Counted from the stretch's first letter, positions 1 to 8,043 are shown. The stretch is 13,885 nucleotides of DNA from Bacteroidales bacterium UBA3816 (GCA_002368955.1 DFDY01000019.1:999-14883); one strand, 5' to 3'. Made by a program: numbers and translations. The notes: generated by a model not told the origin, from the sequence alone.

Positions 1-364
1 TCTTCAATTGAGAATTGGGAATTGGAAATTGAGAATTGGGAATTGGGAATTGAGAATTAGTTTCCGCGTCTGGATCATTCTCCATTCTCATTTCTCCATT
101 CTCAATTCTGAAGAGGTATTTCTTGGTGCCGTCCTTGGACACCTGGCAGTTCACCGGCTCGTGGCGCCCTATGAAGGCTATCTCTTTCAGCCGGGCACGC
201 GAGCGGAGCGAGATGTTGGTCATGGCGTCGATGCTGTCGACCTGCTTGGCATAGAGCCAGTCGCACATCTGCTGGGCTGCAAAGCGGGGCATGCCCTCGA
301 CAGCGCACAGCTGCTGCAGTTCGGCCAACGACATGCCCAAGAGATTGGTCTTTTTAGAAGTCAT
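1..364 (-). CDS. rlmN: 23S rRNA (adenine-2503-C2)-methyltransferase RlmN, N-terminal part, cut by window edge
   Basis: RlmN is a cytoplasmic radical-SAM enzyme that methylates C2 of A2503 in 23S rRNA (and A37 of some tRNAs). Only the first 121 codons are visible. They start at ATG 364 (MTSKKTNLLGMSLAELQQLC) and match the RlmN N-terminal accessory domain: an opening L-x-G-M-S-L-x-E-L, then F-A-A-Q-Q-M-C-D-W-L-Y, D-A-M-T-N-I-S and S-K-D-G-T-K-K-Y-L-F. The CxxxCxxC radical-SAM motif would lie outside the window. The start overlaps the end of the PBP1A gene by 11 bases, suggesting translational coupling; ATG 334 is an alternative. After K-K-Y-L-F (about residue 84), where the family normally continues into a short strand and an E-A-V-x-I-P segment, the frame enters the heptanucleotide element at 5-111 and reads RIENGEMRMENDPDAET, then N-S-Q-F-P-I-P repeats, with no stop to position 1. 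The family call is recalled from homologues; intactness is unknown. Confidence 0.85.
   Translation of the reverse strand, partial: MTSKKTNLLGMSLAELQQLCAVEGMPRFAAQQMCDWLYAKQVDSIDAMTNISLRSRARLKEIAFIGRHEPVNCQVSKDGTKKYLFRIENGEMRMENDPDAETNSQFPIPNSQFPIPNSQLK
5..111 (-). repeat. Heptanucleotide inverted-array element, copy A (inside rlmN)
   Basis: On the plus strand, eight heptamers of the GAATTGA/GAATTGG type occupy 5-60. A core follows at 61-76 (TTTCCGCGTCTGGATC), then five heptamers of the ATTCTCC/ATTCTCA type at 77-111. The two arms are largely complementary, so the element can fold into a long imperfect hairpin with the core as the loop. The core corresponds to copies B (11302-11390) and C (13029-13189), with GACGCGGAAAC on the minus strand in place of GATGCGGAAGC. 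This copy is the most diverged. It lies within the open reading frame of rlmN, and its long arm runs almost to the window edge, so its true end may be just outside. Confidence 0.85.
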
Positions 365-2609
365 AGTAGGGCTCCTCTTCCTGTATTTCTTGCTGGAATT
401 TGGCGCAGTCGAGCTCGACATCCAGCGGCACATTGGGACGCTCGAAGTCGCCGCGTGGGAACTTGAGGCTCTTGTCGCTATAGATGCTGCGCATAAAGTG
501 CCCGAAGATGGGCAGGGCTTGGGCAGCACCCTGGCCGAAGGTCATGTTGCGGAAGTGGATGCTGCGCACCTCGCCGCCGGTCCAGATGGCGGTGGCCAGC
601 TTGGGGGTGAGGCCCACAAACCAGCAGTCGGAGTTGTTCTGTGTGGTGCCAGTCTTGCCGGCGATGGCACTGCTGAAGTCGTTGAGGTGGTACTTGTAGT
701 TGAGGCGCACGCCGGTGCCGCTCTGCACCACGCCTTTCATCAGTTCTATCATCATGTAAGCAGTGCGCTCACTGATGGCCTCGTGGCGCTCGGGGGTGAA
801 ACGGTCAAGCACGGTGCCCTTGCTGTCTTCGATGCGGGTGATGAAGATGGGCTCGACATATTCTCCCTTGTTGGCAAAGGTGGCCATGGCTCCTGCCATC
901 TCGTAGACGGTGATTTCGGGCGTGCCCACGCAGATGGCGGGCACGGCATCAATGTCGCTGGTGACGCCCATCTTGCGGGCAATGCTGATGACCTGCTCGG
1001 GTGAGCCCTGTTTCATCAGGTAGGCGGAGACCCAGTTGACCGAGTGGGCAAGGGCCCATTTGAGGGTGACCATCTGGTTCTCGCGCTCGTTGGTGGAGTT
1101 CTTGGGGCACCAGTCCTGCTGGCCCCACTGCTCGAAGCAGACCTGCGCGTTGGGCACCTCGGTGCAGGGGTACATGCCCAGGTCTTGCAACGCCATGGTG
1201 TAGACGAAGGGCTTGAAGGTAGAACCCACCTGGCGGTGGCTCATGACGTTGTCGTATTTGAAATAGCGGTAGTTGATGCCGCCCACATAGGCCTTGACAT
1301 AGCCGGTGCCGGGCTCAACAGACATGAGGCCCACATTGAGGAATTTCTTGTAGTAGAGCAACGAGTCCCACGGCGACATGACGGTGTCGATATTGCCCTT
1401 CCAGGAGAAGACTTTCATCTTCACCTTTTCTTTGAAGATGGCGCGGATTTCCTTGTCGCTCTTGCCCTGGTTGTGGTGCAGCTGATAGTAGCGGTCGGAA
1501 CCTTTCATGGCCTGCAGCAGTATTTTCTCCTGCTGTGCGGCATCGATGTCGCAGAAGGGGTTGCCCCCACGGTTGCGCAGCTCGCGGTTGAACTGGGGCT
1601 GCACCTCCTTGCTCATGTGCTCCTTGACGGCGGCCTCGGCATAGCGCTGCATGCGCGAGTCGATGGTAGTGTAGATGCGCAGGCCGTCTTTGTGCACGTC
1701 GTAGTGCTCGCCGTCGGAGTTGCGGTGATGCTTGCACCAGTCCTTCATGTAGTTGCGGATATATTCGCGCAGGTAGGTGGCCAGGCCGTCGTTGTGGCTT
1801 TGGGGGCTGTAGTTGGAGACATCCAGGGGCTCCTCCAAATATTTCTCATACTCCTCGTCGTTCAGGTAGTCATACTTGTGCATTTGCGACAGCACCGTGT
1901 TGCGGCGGGCAAGGGCATTGTCGGGATGCAGGATGGGGCTGTAGGCCGTGGGGGCCTTGAGCAAGCCCACCAGCATGGCCGACTCGGTCACCGAGAGGTC
2001 GGCGGGGGTCTTGTCGAAGAAGGTCTTGGCTGCCGTCTTGATGCCAAAGGAGTTGCTGCCGAAATCCACCGTGTTGAAGTACATGGCAATGATTTCCTGC
2101 TTGGAGTAGTTGTGCTCCAGTTTCACGGCCACCACCCATTCTTTGAACTTCGAAAAGACGGTGCCAATCTTGCCCTTATGCTCGCGGGGGAAGAGGTTTT
2201 TGGCCAGCTGCTGGGTGATGGTGCTTCCGCCGCCGCTGCTGCTGTGGCGGCCCAGAAGGGTCTTGAAGAAGACACGGAAAAGGCTCCGTGGGTCGATGCC
2301 GGAGTGTTTGTAGAAGCGCACATCCTCGGTGGCTATCAGCGCATTGACCAGATTGGGCGAGAGCTCGTTATAGTTGACATTGGAGCGGTTCTCCACCCCG
2401 ATGAAACCCAGTATCTCGCCATCGGCGGAGATGACCTCGGTGGCTTGGTTGCTCTTGGGGTTTTCTAGCTCTTCAAAGGAAGGCATAAAACCCAGCCACC
2501 CCAACGACAGCAGGGTGAAAAAGAGGAAGATGAATATCCACAGGCCTGCGAAAATCTTCCACGCGGTGCGGATTCCATTGTCACTCGTTTTATTCTGTTT
2601 CTTTGCCAT
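354..2609 (-). CDS. mrcA: Class A penicillin-binding protein 1A (glycosyltransferase/transpeptidase)
   Basis: This bifunctional enzyme polymerises lipid II into glycan strands and cross-links stem peptides on the periplasmic side of the inner membrane. The 751-residue protein has a cytoplasmic basic N-terminus, one membrane anchor (about 17-40), a GT51 domain with catalytic Glu95 in T-E-D-V-R-F-Y and the G-G-S-T-I-T-Q-Q-L-A-K-N motif (about 127-138), and a transpeptidase domain. The latter shows Ser463-T-F-K (active serine), S523-V-N and K652-T-G-T. All catalytic motifs are intact and the length is normal for the family. ATG 2609 is chosen because the frame can be extended to 2633 only through a TTG codon and the M-A-K-K-Q start is typical. 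The gene lies 28 bases after gldH and overlaps rlmN by 11 bases, so it is probably in the holB-ricT-gldH operon. The symbol follows the E. coli PBP1A convention. Confidence 0.95.
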   Translation of the reverse strand: MAKKQNKTSDNGIRTAWKIFAGLWIFIFLFFTLLSLGWLGFMPSFEELENPKSNQATEVISADGEILGFIGVENRSNVNYNELSPNLVNALIATEDVRFYKHSGIDPRSLFRVFFKTLLGRHSSSGGGSTITQQLAKNLFPREHKGKIGTVFSKFKEWVVAVKLEHNYSKQEIIAMYFNTVDFGSNSFGIKTAAKTFFDKTPADLSVTESAMLVGLLKAPTAYSPILHPDNALARRNTVLSQMHKYDYLNDEEYEKYLEEPLDVSNYSPQSHNDGLATYLREYIRNYMKDWCKHHRNSDGEHYDVHKDGLRIYTTIDSRMQRYAEAAVKEHMSKEVQPQFNRELRNRGGNPFCDIDAAQQEKILLQAMKGSDRYYQLHHNQGKSDKEIRAIFKEKVKMKVFSWKGNIDTVMSPWDSLLYYKKFLNVGLMSVEPGTGYVKAYVGGINYRYFKYDNVMSHRQVGSTFKPFVYTMALQDLGMYPCTEVPNAQVCFEQWGQQDWCPKNSTNERENQMVTLKWALAHSVNWVSAYLMKQGSPEQVISIARKMGVTSDIDAVPAICVGTPEITVYEMAGAMATFANKGEYVEPIFITRIEDSKGTVLDRFTPERHEAISERTAYMMIELMKGVVQSGTGVRLNYKYHLNDFSSAIAGKTGTTQNNSDCWFVGLTPKLATAIWTGGEVRSIHFRNMTFGQGAAQALPIFGHFMRSIYSDKSLKFPRGDFERPNVPLDVELDCAKFQQEIQEEEPYYDF

Positions 2610-2637
2610 ATTGAATTGGTATTGGTGTCTCAACGAA

Positions 2638-3111
2638 TTATTTGCCTATACGCTCTATGCGCATTCCCACGCTTTTCAATCCCACCACATTGGTGTCGCG
2701 CATGCCGTGGCCAATCTCGAAATGATAGCGGCCCGAGCGGGGGAAGATGACATGGTGGCGGAAGACAAACCGGCTGTCGACATAGCGGCCGGTGCGCCTG
2801 CCGTACCAGTGGCCCGTCACGTCGGCCAGGGGGCACTCCAGCGTGTCGTAGGCCACGCTGCCGTCGGGGAAGGTGGTGTTGATGAAGAAGAAGGTGTTGG
2901 CCTTGGGATAGTGCACACTGTTGCGCACATCAATGTAGAAATCATATATCTGCAGGGTGTCCTCCACGTCCACATCGTATTTCAGATAGTCGTTGAGGTT
3001 CCAGCCGGTTTCGTCCACATCCTGTTCCACTGCATAAAAGACTTTCTTGTCGCAGCTCTGCAACAGCAGCAACAGGCAGGCGGCCCATATAAAGGATTTG
3101 TTTTTCGGCAT
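2638..3111 (-). CDS. gldH: GldH-family lipoprotein
   Basis: The 157-residue protein starts with a lipoprotein signal peptide: M-P-K-N-K, then a hydrophobic run ending L-L-Q-S before Cys20, the predicted lipidated residue. The mature part (D-K-K-V-F-Y-A-V-E..., then Y-D-F-Y-I-D-V-R-N and F-P-D-G-S-V-A-Y-D-T-L-E-C-P-L-A-D-V-T-G-H-W-Y-G) matches the GldH family by recall. GldH is needed for gliding in Flavobacterium but is also kept in non-gliding Bacteroidales, where its role is unknown. ATG 3111 is preferred over a TTG at 3120. The gene sits 37 bases after ricT and 28 bases before the PBP1A gene, consistent with an envelope role inside one transcription unit. No other gld genes are visible, so motility should not be inferred. 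Confidence 0.85.
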   Translation of the reverse strand: MPKNKSFIWAACLLLLLQSCDKKVFYAVEQDVDETGWNLNDYLKYDVDVEDTLQIYDFYIDVRNSVHYPKANTFFFINTTFPDGSVAYDTLECPLADVTGHWYGRRTGRYVDSRFVFRHHVIFPRSGRYHFEIGHGMRDTNVVGLKSVGMRIERIGK

Positions 3112-3148
3112 ATTTGTCAAAATGGAAAGTGTGTCTATATTTGTGTGT

Positions 3149-4795
3149 TTATTCGCGTTTATCCTTGTTGCCGCTGCGGCGGGGATTGTTGCGGGCGCCG
3201 CTGTGGCGGTTGTTGTTGACGCGCTGGGGCTGGTCGTTCAGGTGCTGGCGTTGCTCGTCGCGAGGGTGGTCCGGACGGCGCGGACGCTGCCCGCCCGGCT
3301 GGTGGTCGTTCTTGTCGCCCCGCTGGCGGTCGCCGCCTTTGCGCGGTCCCCCTTTGCGACGGTCTTCTTTGCGGTTCTCGTTGTCGTCTTTGGCAACACC
3401 GTTGTCGCCCGAGTCGTCCGACATCTTGCGCAGCTCGCGTTCGAATTCGGCGACATTGGTCTCCTGAGCCAGGGCCGCGGTTGACATCAGCTCCACCTGG
3501 AAGTCTTCCAGCCGCTCGGGATACTCCTGGTTGTGGTTCATCTCTATGATTTTCTTCACGCTCTCGGCCGGTATGGCATAGAGGTCGCTCTCGCCCTCAT
3601 AGGCATACCACATAATGCCGCGGAAGACATCGGTCTTCTTGTACAGGGCCAGGCCTTTTTTGAAGCGAATGGGGGTGTTGGCTGGCGGGAATTTCTTCAG
3701 GGCGTCGGCGTAAACCTCGCACTCAAAGTTCAGGCAGCATTTTAGCTTGCCGCACTGTCCGGCCAGTTTTTGCGGGTTGGGCAGTATCTGCTGAATCTTG
3801 GCCGCGCTGGTGGTGACGGACTTGAAGTTGGTCAGCCACGTGCTGCAGCAAAGTTCGCGGCCACAGGTGCCCAGTCCGCCCACTTTGCCTGCCTCTTGCC
3901 GAACGCCTATCTGCTTCATCTCGATGCGCACATGGAACTCCTCGGCCAGCACCTTAATCAGCTGGCGGAAGTCCACGCGGTCGTCGGCAGTATAGTAGAA
4001 GATGGCCTTGGAGTTGTCGCCTTGATACTCCACGTCGTTCACCTTCATCTCAAGATTCATCCGCTGGGTAATCTGGCGGGTTTTCAGCAGGGCGCTGCTC
4101 TCGCTCTTGAGGCTTTCCACCCAGCGTTCAATGTCAGGAGCCTTGGCACGGCGAAACAGTTTTTTCAATCCCTCGCCATTGGGGTCCACCCGATGTTTCT
4201 TCATCTGTATGCGGCACACCTCGCCCGTCAGGCTCACAATGCCGATGTCATGGCCGGGCATGCCCTCCACGGCCACTATGTCGCCCTCGGTCACTTCCAG
4301 CCCGTCGGGCAGGCGGTAGAAGTCCTTGCGGTTGTTCTTGAAGCGCACCTCCACGCAGTCAAAGGGGGTGCTGCCCGGCTGGCGGATGTCGCTCATCCAG
4401 TTGGTGGAGGTCACCTTGCTGCAGCTGTGGGTCTCTATGTTGCTCACCGGCACATAGGAACGGGGGCAGCTGCGGCAGCCACGGCTGAGGAAGATGCTTT
4501 CGTCATATTTCACCCACGGCAGGGTGGGGTCGGGGTCGAGGTAGGGGTCTATGGAATTCTCCGGGGCCACAAACTCGCCAAAGACATCTGTCTTGTCGTC
4601 AGTCTGCTTTTCCTTTTTCTCACGCTCTTTCTCGCGGCGGTCGCGGATGAAGGCCTCCATCTCTTCGGCGGTGGCCACGTCGTCGTCGCCATTGTCGATG
4701 TCGGCAGCGGCTCCTTCCGGCATATTTTGTTGTTTCGGAGTCTCCTCCGGTGTCTGTGGTTGCTGTTCTTTCTCTAGTTCTTTCTGCTCTTTCAT
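3149..4795 (-). CDS. ricT: PSP1-domain regulatory iron-sulfur protein, RicT (YaaT) family
   Basis: The 548-residue protein has three parts. An acidic, charged N-terminus (about 1-70) leads into a PSP1 core (about 140-440), and a low-complexity tail rich in Arg, Asn, Asp, Gly and Gln follows (about 460-548). The core carries the family cysteine pattern G-T-C311-G-R-E-L-C316-C317 and G-Q-C348-G-K-L-K-C353-C354, with Cys359 after it. In Bacillus subtilis RicT works with RicA and RicF in a complex that binds Fe-S clusters and affects RNase Y-dependent mRNA maturation; RicA and RicF partners are not seen here, so the role in Bacteroidales is unproven. The start is ATG 4795. It follows holB by 64 bases that contain a perfect hairpin, and holB-yaaT adjacency also exists in Bacillus. 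The basic tail could contact nucleic acid (inference). Confidence 0.88.
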   Translation of the reverse strand: MKEQKELEKEQQPQTPEETPKQQNMPEGAAADIDNGDDDVATAEEMEAFIRDRREKEREKKEKQTDDKTDVFGEFVAPENSIDPYLDPDPTLPWVKYDESIFLSRGCRSCPRSYVPVSNIETHSCSKVTSTNWMSDIRQPGSTPFDCVEVRFKNNRKDFYRLPDGLEVTEGDIVAVEGMPGHDIGIVSLTGEVCRIQMKKHRVDPNGEGLKKLFRRAKAPDIERWVESLKSESSALLKTRQITQRMNLEMKVNDVEYQGDNSKAIFYYTADDRVDFRQLIKVLAEEFHVRIEMKQIGVRQEAGKVGGLGTCGRELCCSTWLTNFKSVTTSAAKIQQILPNPQKLAGQCGKLKCCLNFECEVYADALKKFPPANTPIRFKKGLALYKKTDVFRGIMWYAYEGESDLYAIPAESVKKIIEMNHNQEYPERLEDFQVELMSTAALAQETNVAEFERELRKMSDDSGDNGVAKDDNENRKEDRRKGGPRKGGDRQRGDKNDHQPGGQRPRRPDHPRDEQRQHLNDQPQRVNNNRHSGARNNPRRSGNKDKRE

Positions 4796-4819
4796 AATGA
4801 TAAAATCGTATATATTTGT

Positions 4820-4840
4820 CGGTCGGCCTCGTGCCGACCG
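4820..4840. promoter_or_regulatory. Perfect 8-bp hairpin between holB and ricT
   Basis: CGGTCGGC (4820-4827) and GCCGACCG (4833-4840) are exact inverted repeats around a 5-base loop. On the transcribed minus strand the stem is followed by ACAAATATA rather than a T-run, so it is not a standard intrinsic terminator. It lies 25 bases upstream of the ricT ATG. It could be an RNA processing or translation-control element or a protein-binding site; the function is unknown. Confidence 0.5.
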
Positions 4841-4859
4841 GATGATGTGTTGGGGTTGT

Positions 4860-5918
4860 TTATCTATTCTTAATCAGTTTGCTCAGCGTGAAGGAGAGCT
4901 GCATAAAGGTGATTTTGGCATAGGCGTTGCGCTCGATGGCATAGATGGCGTCGGTGATGGCCTGGTTCATCCCCTCCACATTGCGGGGGGTGACCATGGC
5001 GGGGAAGAAGTTGTCGAACTTCTCGTCGCCAAAGTCCAGCTCGCCCGGCAGGGTGATGCCGGCCGCCGTCTTCAGGAAACAGGCCCGCACGGCCTCCTGT
5101 GCATACTGTAGGAACTGCTTCTGCTGTTCGCGCCCCAGGGCGTGGGTCTGGTCCACCCAGTTGGAGAGGCTCTGCATGTTCAGCTTGAACAGCAGCCGCA
5201 TCCACGACACAAACATTGAGGCAAAGGCTGCTTTCTTCTCGGCCGAAAAGCCGCTGGCAATATCGGGCACCACCACGGTCTGCACACGCGAAATGATGGT
5301 CGAGAGCATCCTGTCGCGGCTTTCGGCCACCAGCAGTATCAGGGTCTTCTCGGTGGGCTCCTCCAAGGTCTTCAGCAACTCGTTGGCCGCCGAGAGGTTC
5401 ATGCGCTCTGCCATCCAAATGACCAGCACTTTGTAGCCTCCCTCATATGATTTCAGGGCCAAGGTCTTGACAATGTTGGCGGCATCGCGTTCGCGTATCA
5501 TGCCCTGTTTGTTGGCGGCGTTGAGCGATTCGTACCACTGGTCCTCCGTGCCGCACTGGTGATACTGGTTCAGGAACTGACGGAACTCCTCTTGGAACAT
5601 CTCTGCGCTTACGCTGGTGCTGCTCACGCTGGGAGTGGTCACGCTGGGGAACACCAGATGCAGATCGGGATGCACCAGCTCGCGATATTTGCGGCAGTTG
5701 GGACACTCGCCACAGGAGTCGGCCCGCAGTGCTGCCCCTTCGGGGTAGTGCTGGCGGTTGGTGCAGTTGAGGTATTGGGCATAAGCCAATGCCAATGCCA
5801 ACGAGCCGCTGGCATTGGGTCCGAGGAACATTTGGGCATGACTTACACGGCCCGTGTCAATTATTTCGGTCAGGTGATTTATCAAAACACGCTGACCCTC
5901 AATATCTTTAAACTGCAT
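4860..5918 (-). CDS. holB: DNA polymerase III delta' subunit (clamp loader)
   Basis: The 352-residue protein belongs to the clamp-loader AAA+ family that, with tau/gamma and delta, loads the sliding clamp at replication forks. It begins M-Q-F-K-D-I-E-G-Q-R-V-L-I-N-H-L, followed by S-H-A-Q-M-F-L-G-P. The zinc module is visible as Cys52 with Cys69-x2-Cys72-x2-Cys75, and L-L-K-T-L-E-E-P (181-188) is the classic family motif. The phosphate-binding loop reads G-P-N-A-S-G-S-L, lacking the lysine of a working Walker A motif. This suits delta', which in E. coli is a non-hydrolysing stator. The usual S-R-C triplet reads S-R-V (210-212). ATG 5918 follows a TAnnTTTG box by 20 bases. It appears to be the first gene of the cluster running to rlmN. 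Confidence 0.9.
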   Translation of the reverse strand: MQFKDIEGQRVLINHLTEIIDTGRVSHAQMFLGPNASGSLALALAYAQYLNCTNRQHYPEGAALRADSCGECPNCRKYRELVHPDLHLVFPSVTTPSVSSTSVSAEMFQEEFRQFLNQYHQCGTEDQWYESLNAANKQGMIRERDAANIVKTLALKSYEGGYKVLVIWMAERMNLSAANELLKTLEEPTEKTLILLVAESRDRMLSTIISRVQTVVVPDIASGFSAEKKAAFASMFVSWMRLLFKLNMQSLSNWVDQTHALGREQQKQFLQYAQEAVRACFLKTAAGITLPGELDFGDEKFDNFFPAMVTPRNVEGMNQAITDAIYAIERNAYAKITFMQLSFTLSKLIKNR

Positions 5919-6301
5919 TGTTAGCGCAAATTAAATTACAAATATATAAAAAATAATTGATATATTGTCTTTTTTGGACAAAAAGAACTATGGATTGGGC
6001 CCAGACAGGAACGCCGCTTATGATGGCAAAGTCCTCCTATTCCTTTGTAGAAAAACAACTTCCGGGACTTTCCGTTGCTTTAGAAAATGGCTTTTCTTCT
6101 TGGAACTTATCGGCCTTTGGTGCATATCCATGCGCAGTGTCCCCGCCAGTGGATTTGCGCAGTACGGTGGTCCGTTGGTTGACCTTTTCTGCTTGAGCAT
6201 CAAATGGTGGCCTTGCCAACACCTTTCTAGCCCTAGGACTCAGAGTTTTGCTGCCTTCTCAACTCTCTTTGGCGGTGCCACTTGCCCCAGCGGGTGCTCG
6301 G
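5919..6301. other. 383-base intergenic region without a supported gene
   Basis: This lies between the ABC ATPase stop (6302) and holB (5918). Its holB-proximal end is A+T-rich and holds the promoter box. The rest (about 5990-6300) is of mixed composition and carries short open frames on both strands. The longest are a 118-codon frame on plus (5965-6321, which runs into the ATPase gene) and a 61-codon GTG-started frame on minus (6037-6222). Neither has a recognisable domain, signal peptide or ribosome-binding context. The octamer TGCGCAGT occurs twice within about 6130-6170, and a weak AGAGTT/AACTCT inverted repeat lies near 6243-6267. It could be a decayed gene, a mobile-element remnant or an untranslated RNA; none of these is established. 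Confidence 0.4.
5939..5946 (-). promoter_or_regulatory. Putative -7 promoter box upstream of holB
   Basis: The minus strand reads TATATTTG, matching the Bacteroidota -7 consensus TAnnTTTG, 20 bases upstream of the holB ATG in an A+T-rich stretch. I see no convincing -33 TTTG at the usual spacing, so the call rests on one box and its position at the head of a five-gene cluster. Confidence 0.5.
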
Positions 6302-7057
<756 letters not shown>

Positions 7058-7071
7058 AGGTAGGGGGTGTT

Positions 7072-8043
7072 TCAGTAGGTCTTTTTGTTCTTGTAAAGGA
7101 GATAGATGAACAGCGGCGCGCCCACCAGGGCCGTTAGGCAGCCGACGGGCAGCTCGGCGGGTATCATCAGTGTGCGGGCCAAGGTGTCGCACAGCATCAG
7201 GAAGGTGCCGCCCACCAGCACCGACAGGGGCACCACGCGGCGGTTGTCGGGTCCGGCCACCAGGCGTATGCAGTGGGGCACCACCAGCCCCACAAAGCCT
7301 ATCACGCCGCAGGTGGAGACGCAGAAGGCCACCATCAGGGTGGTTACCAGCAGCAGCACTTTCTTCACCTTCTCCACTTCCACCCCCATGCTTTTGGCCG
7401 TCTCGCTGCCTGCCAGCAGCAGGTTCAGGTCGCGGCCGTAGTAAAGCACCACTGCCGTCCCTATCAGCACCACCGGGGCCACGAAGGCCACATCAATCCA
7501 GGTGGCCGAGGCAAAGCTGCCCATGGTCCAGAAGATGATGCTGTCCATCTTGTCTTGGTGCAACACCATTAGGAAGGAGATGACGGCCGAGATGAGGAAA
7601 GTGATGCACACGCCTGTCAGCAGCAGGGTGGTGGCGTGCATGCGGTTGCCTATGGAGGCAATGCGGTAGATGATCAGAATGGTCAGTATGCCGGTGGCGA
7701 GGGCACAGGTTCCAACGCCCAGCAGGAAGGTTTGCAGCCCCAGCAGGATGGCCACGGCGGCCCCAAGCGAGGCCCCAGACGAGATGCCCAGCACGTAGGG
7801 GTCGGTCAGCGGGTTGCGGAAGATGGACTGATAGGCGGCTCCACAGACCGAGAGGGCCGCACCCACCAGCACCGAAAGGATGATGCGGGGCAGTCGCAGG
7901 TTCCAGAAGATGGGCGACTGCCACATCTCCTCCCAGGTGAAATGCACTGCCCCCACCATGGCGCTCCCCAGCATCACCGCCAGCAACACCACGGTCAGCA
8001 CCGCATACCACGGCCCCACATGTTTTATCTGCCTATCCTTCAA
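7072..8043 (-). CDS. FecCD/BtuC-family ABC transporter permease
   Basis: The 323-residue, strongly hydrophobic polytopic membrane protein resembles the importers of iron-siderophores, haem and vitamin B12. The family hallmark N-L-R-L-P-R-I (48-54) is followed by the N-P-L-T-D-P-Y-V-L-G-I-S-S-G-A-S-L-G-A segment (77-95). Near the C-terminus G-L-V-V-P-H-C-I-R-L-V-A-G-P-D-N-R is the cytoplasmic loop that docks the ATPase. The start is uncertain: the frame opens with TTG at 8043, an in-frame TAG lies four codons upstream, and no ATG fits before the first membrane segment. TTG is therefore the likely start, with GTG 8019 as an alternative. The gene lies 48 bases after dapB and 14 bases before its ATPase. 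No riboswitch fits in the 48-base gap. Confidence 0.88.
   Translation of the reverse strand: MKDRQIKHVGPWYAVLTVVLLAVMLGSAMVGAVHFTWEEMWQSPIFWNLRLPRIILSVLVGAALSVCGAAYQSIFRNPLTDPYVLGISSGASLGAAVAILLGLQTFLLGVGTCALATGILTILIIYRIASIGNRMHATTLLLTGVCITFLISAVISFLMVLHQDKMDSIIFWTMGSFASATWIDVAFVAPVVLIGTAVVLYYGRDLNLLLAGSETAKSMGVEVEKVKKVLLLVTTLMVAFCVSTCGVIGFVGLVVPHCIRLVAGPDNRRVVPLSVLVGGTFLMLCDTLARTLMIPAELPVGCLTALVGAPLFIYLLYKNKKTY

Noticed and set aside
5..60. Heptamer arrays as CRISPR repeats
   Set aside because: The units are 7 bases with no spacers and no cas genes are nearby.
8..466. 152-codon plus-strand frame starting in the heptamer array
   Set aside because: It begins inside the repeat and runs antisense to rlmN and the end of the PBP1A gene; its N-terminus is only translated repeat.
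1044..2468. 474-codon open frame on the plus strand opposite the PBP1A gene
   Set aside because: It is a mirror of G+C-rich codon use in the PBP1A gene, which has all catalytic motifs. The plus frame encodes Val/Ala/His/Leu-rich sequence with no domain. Similar mirror frames opposite ricT, MBOAT, dapB and the ATPase were dropped for the same reason.
2610..2633. Eight-residue TTG-started extension of PBP1A
   Set aside because: ATG 2609 gives the usual basic N-terminus; the upstream codons show no family similarity. A similar TTG extension of GldH (3112-3120) was rejected for the same reason.
7058..7192. 45-residue N-terminal extension of the ABC ATPase
   Set aside because: It overlaps the permease gene in another frame and precedes M-I-E-V-K-N-L, the normal start of the family.
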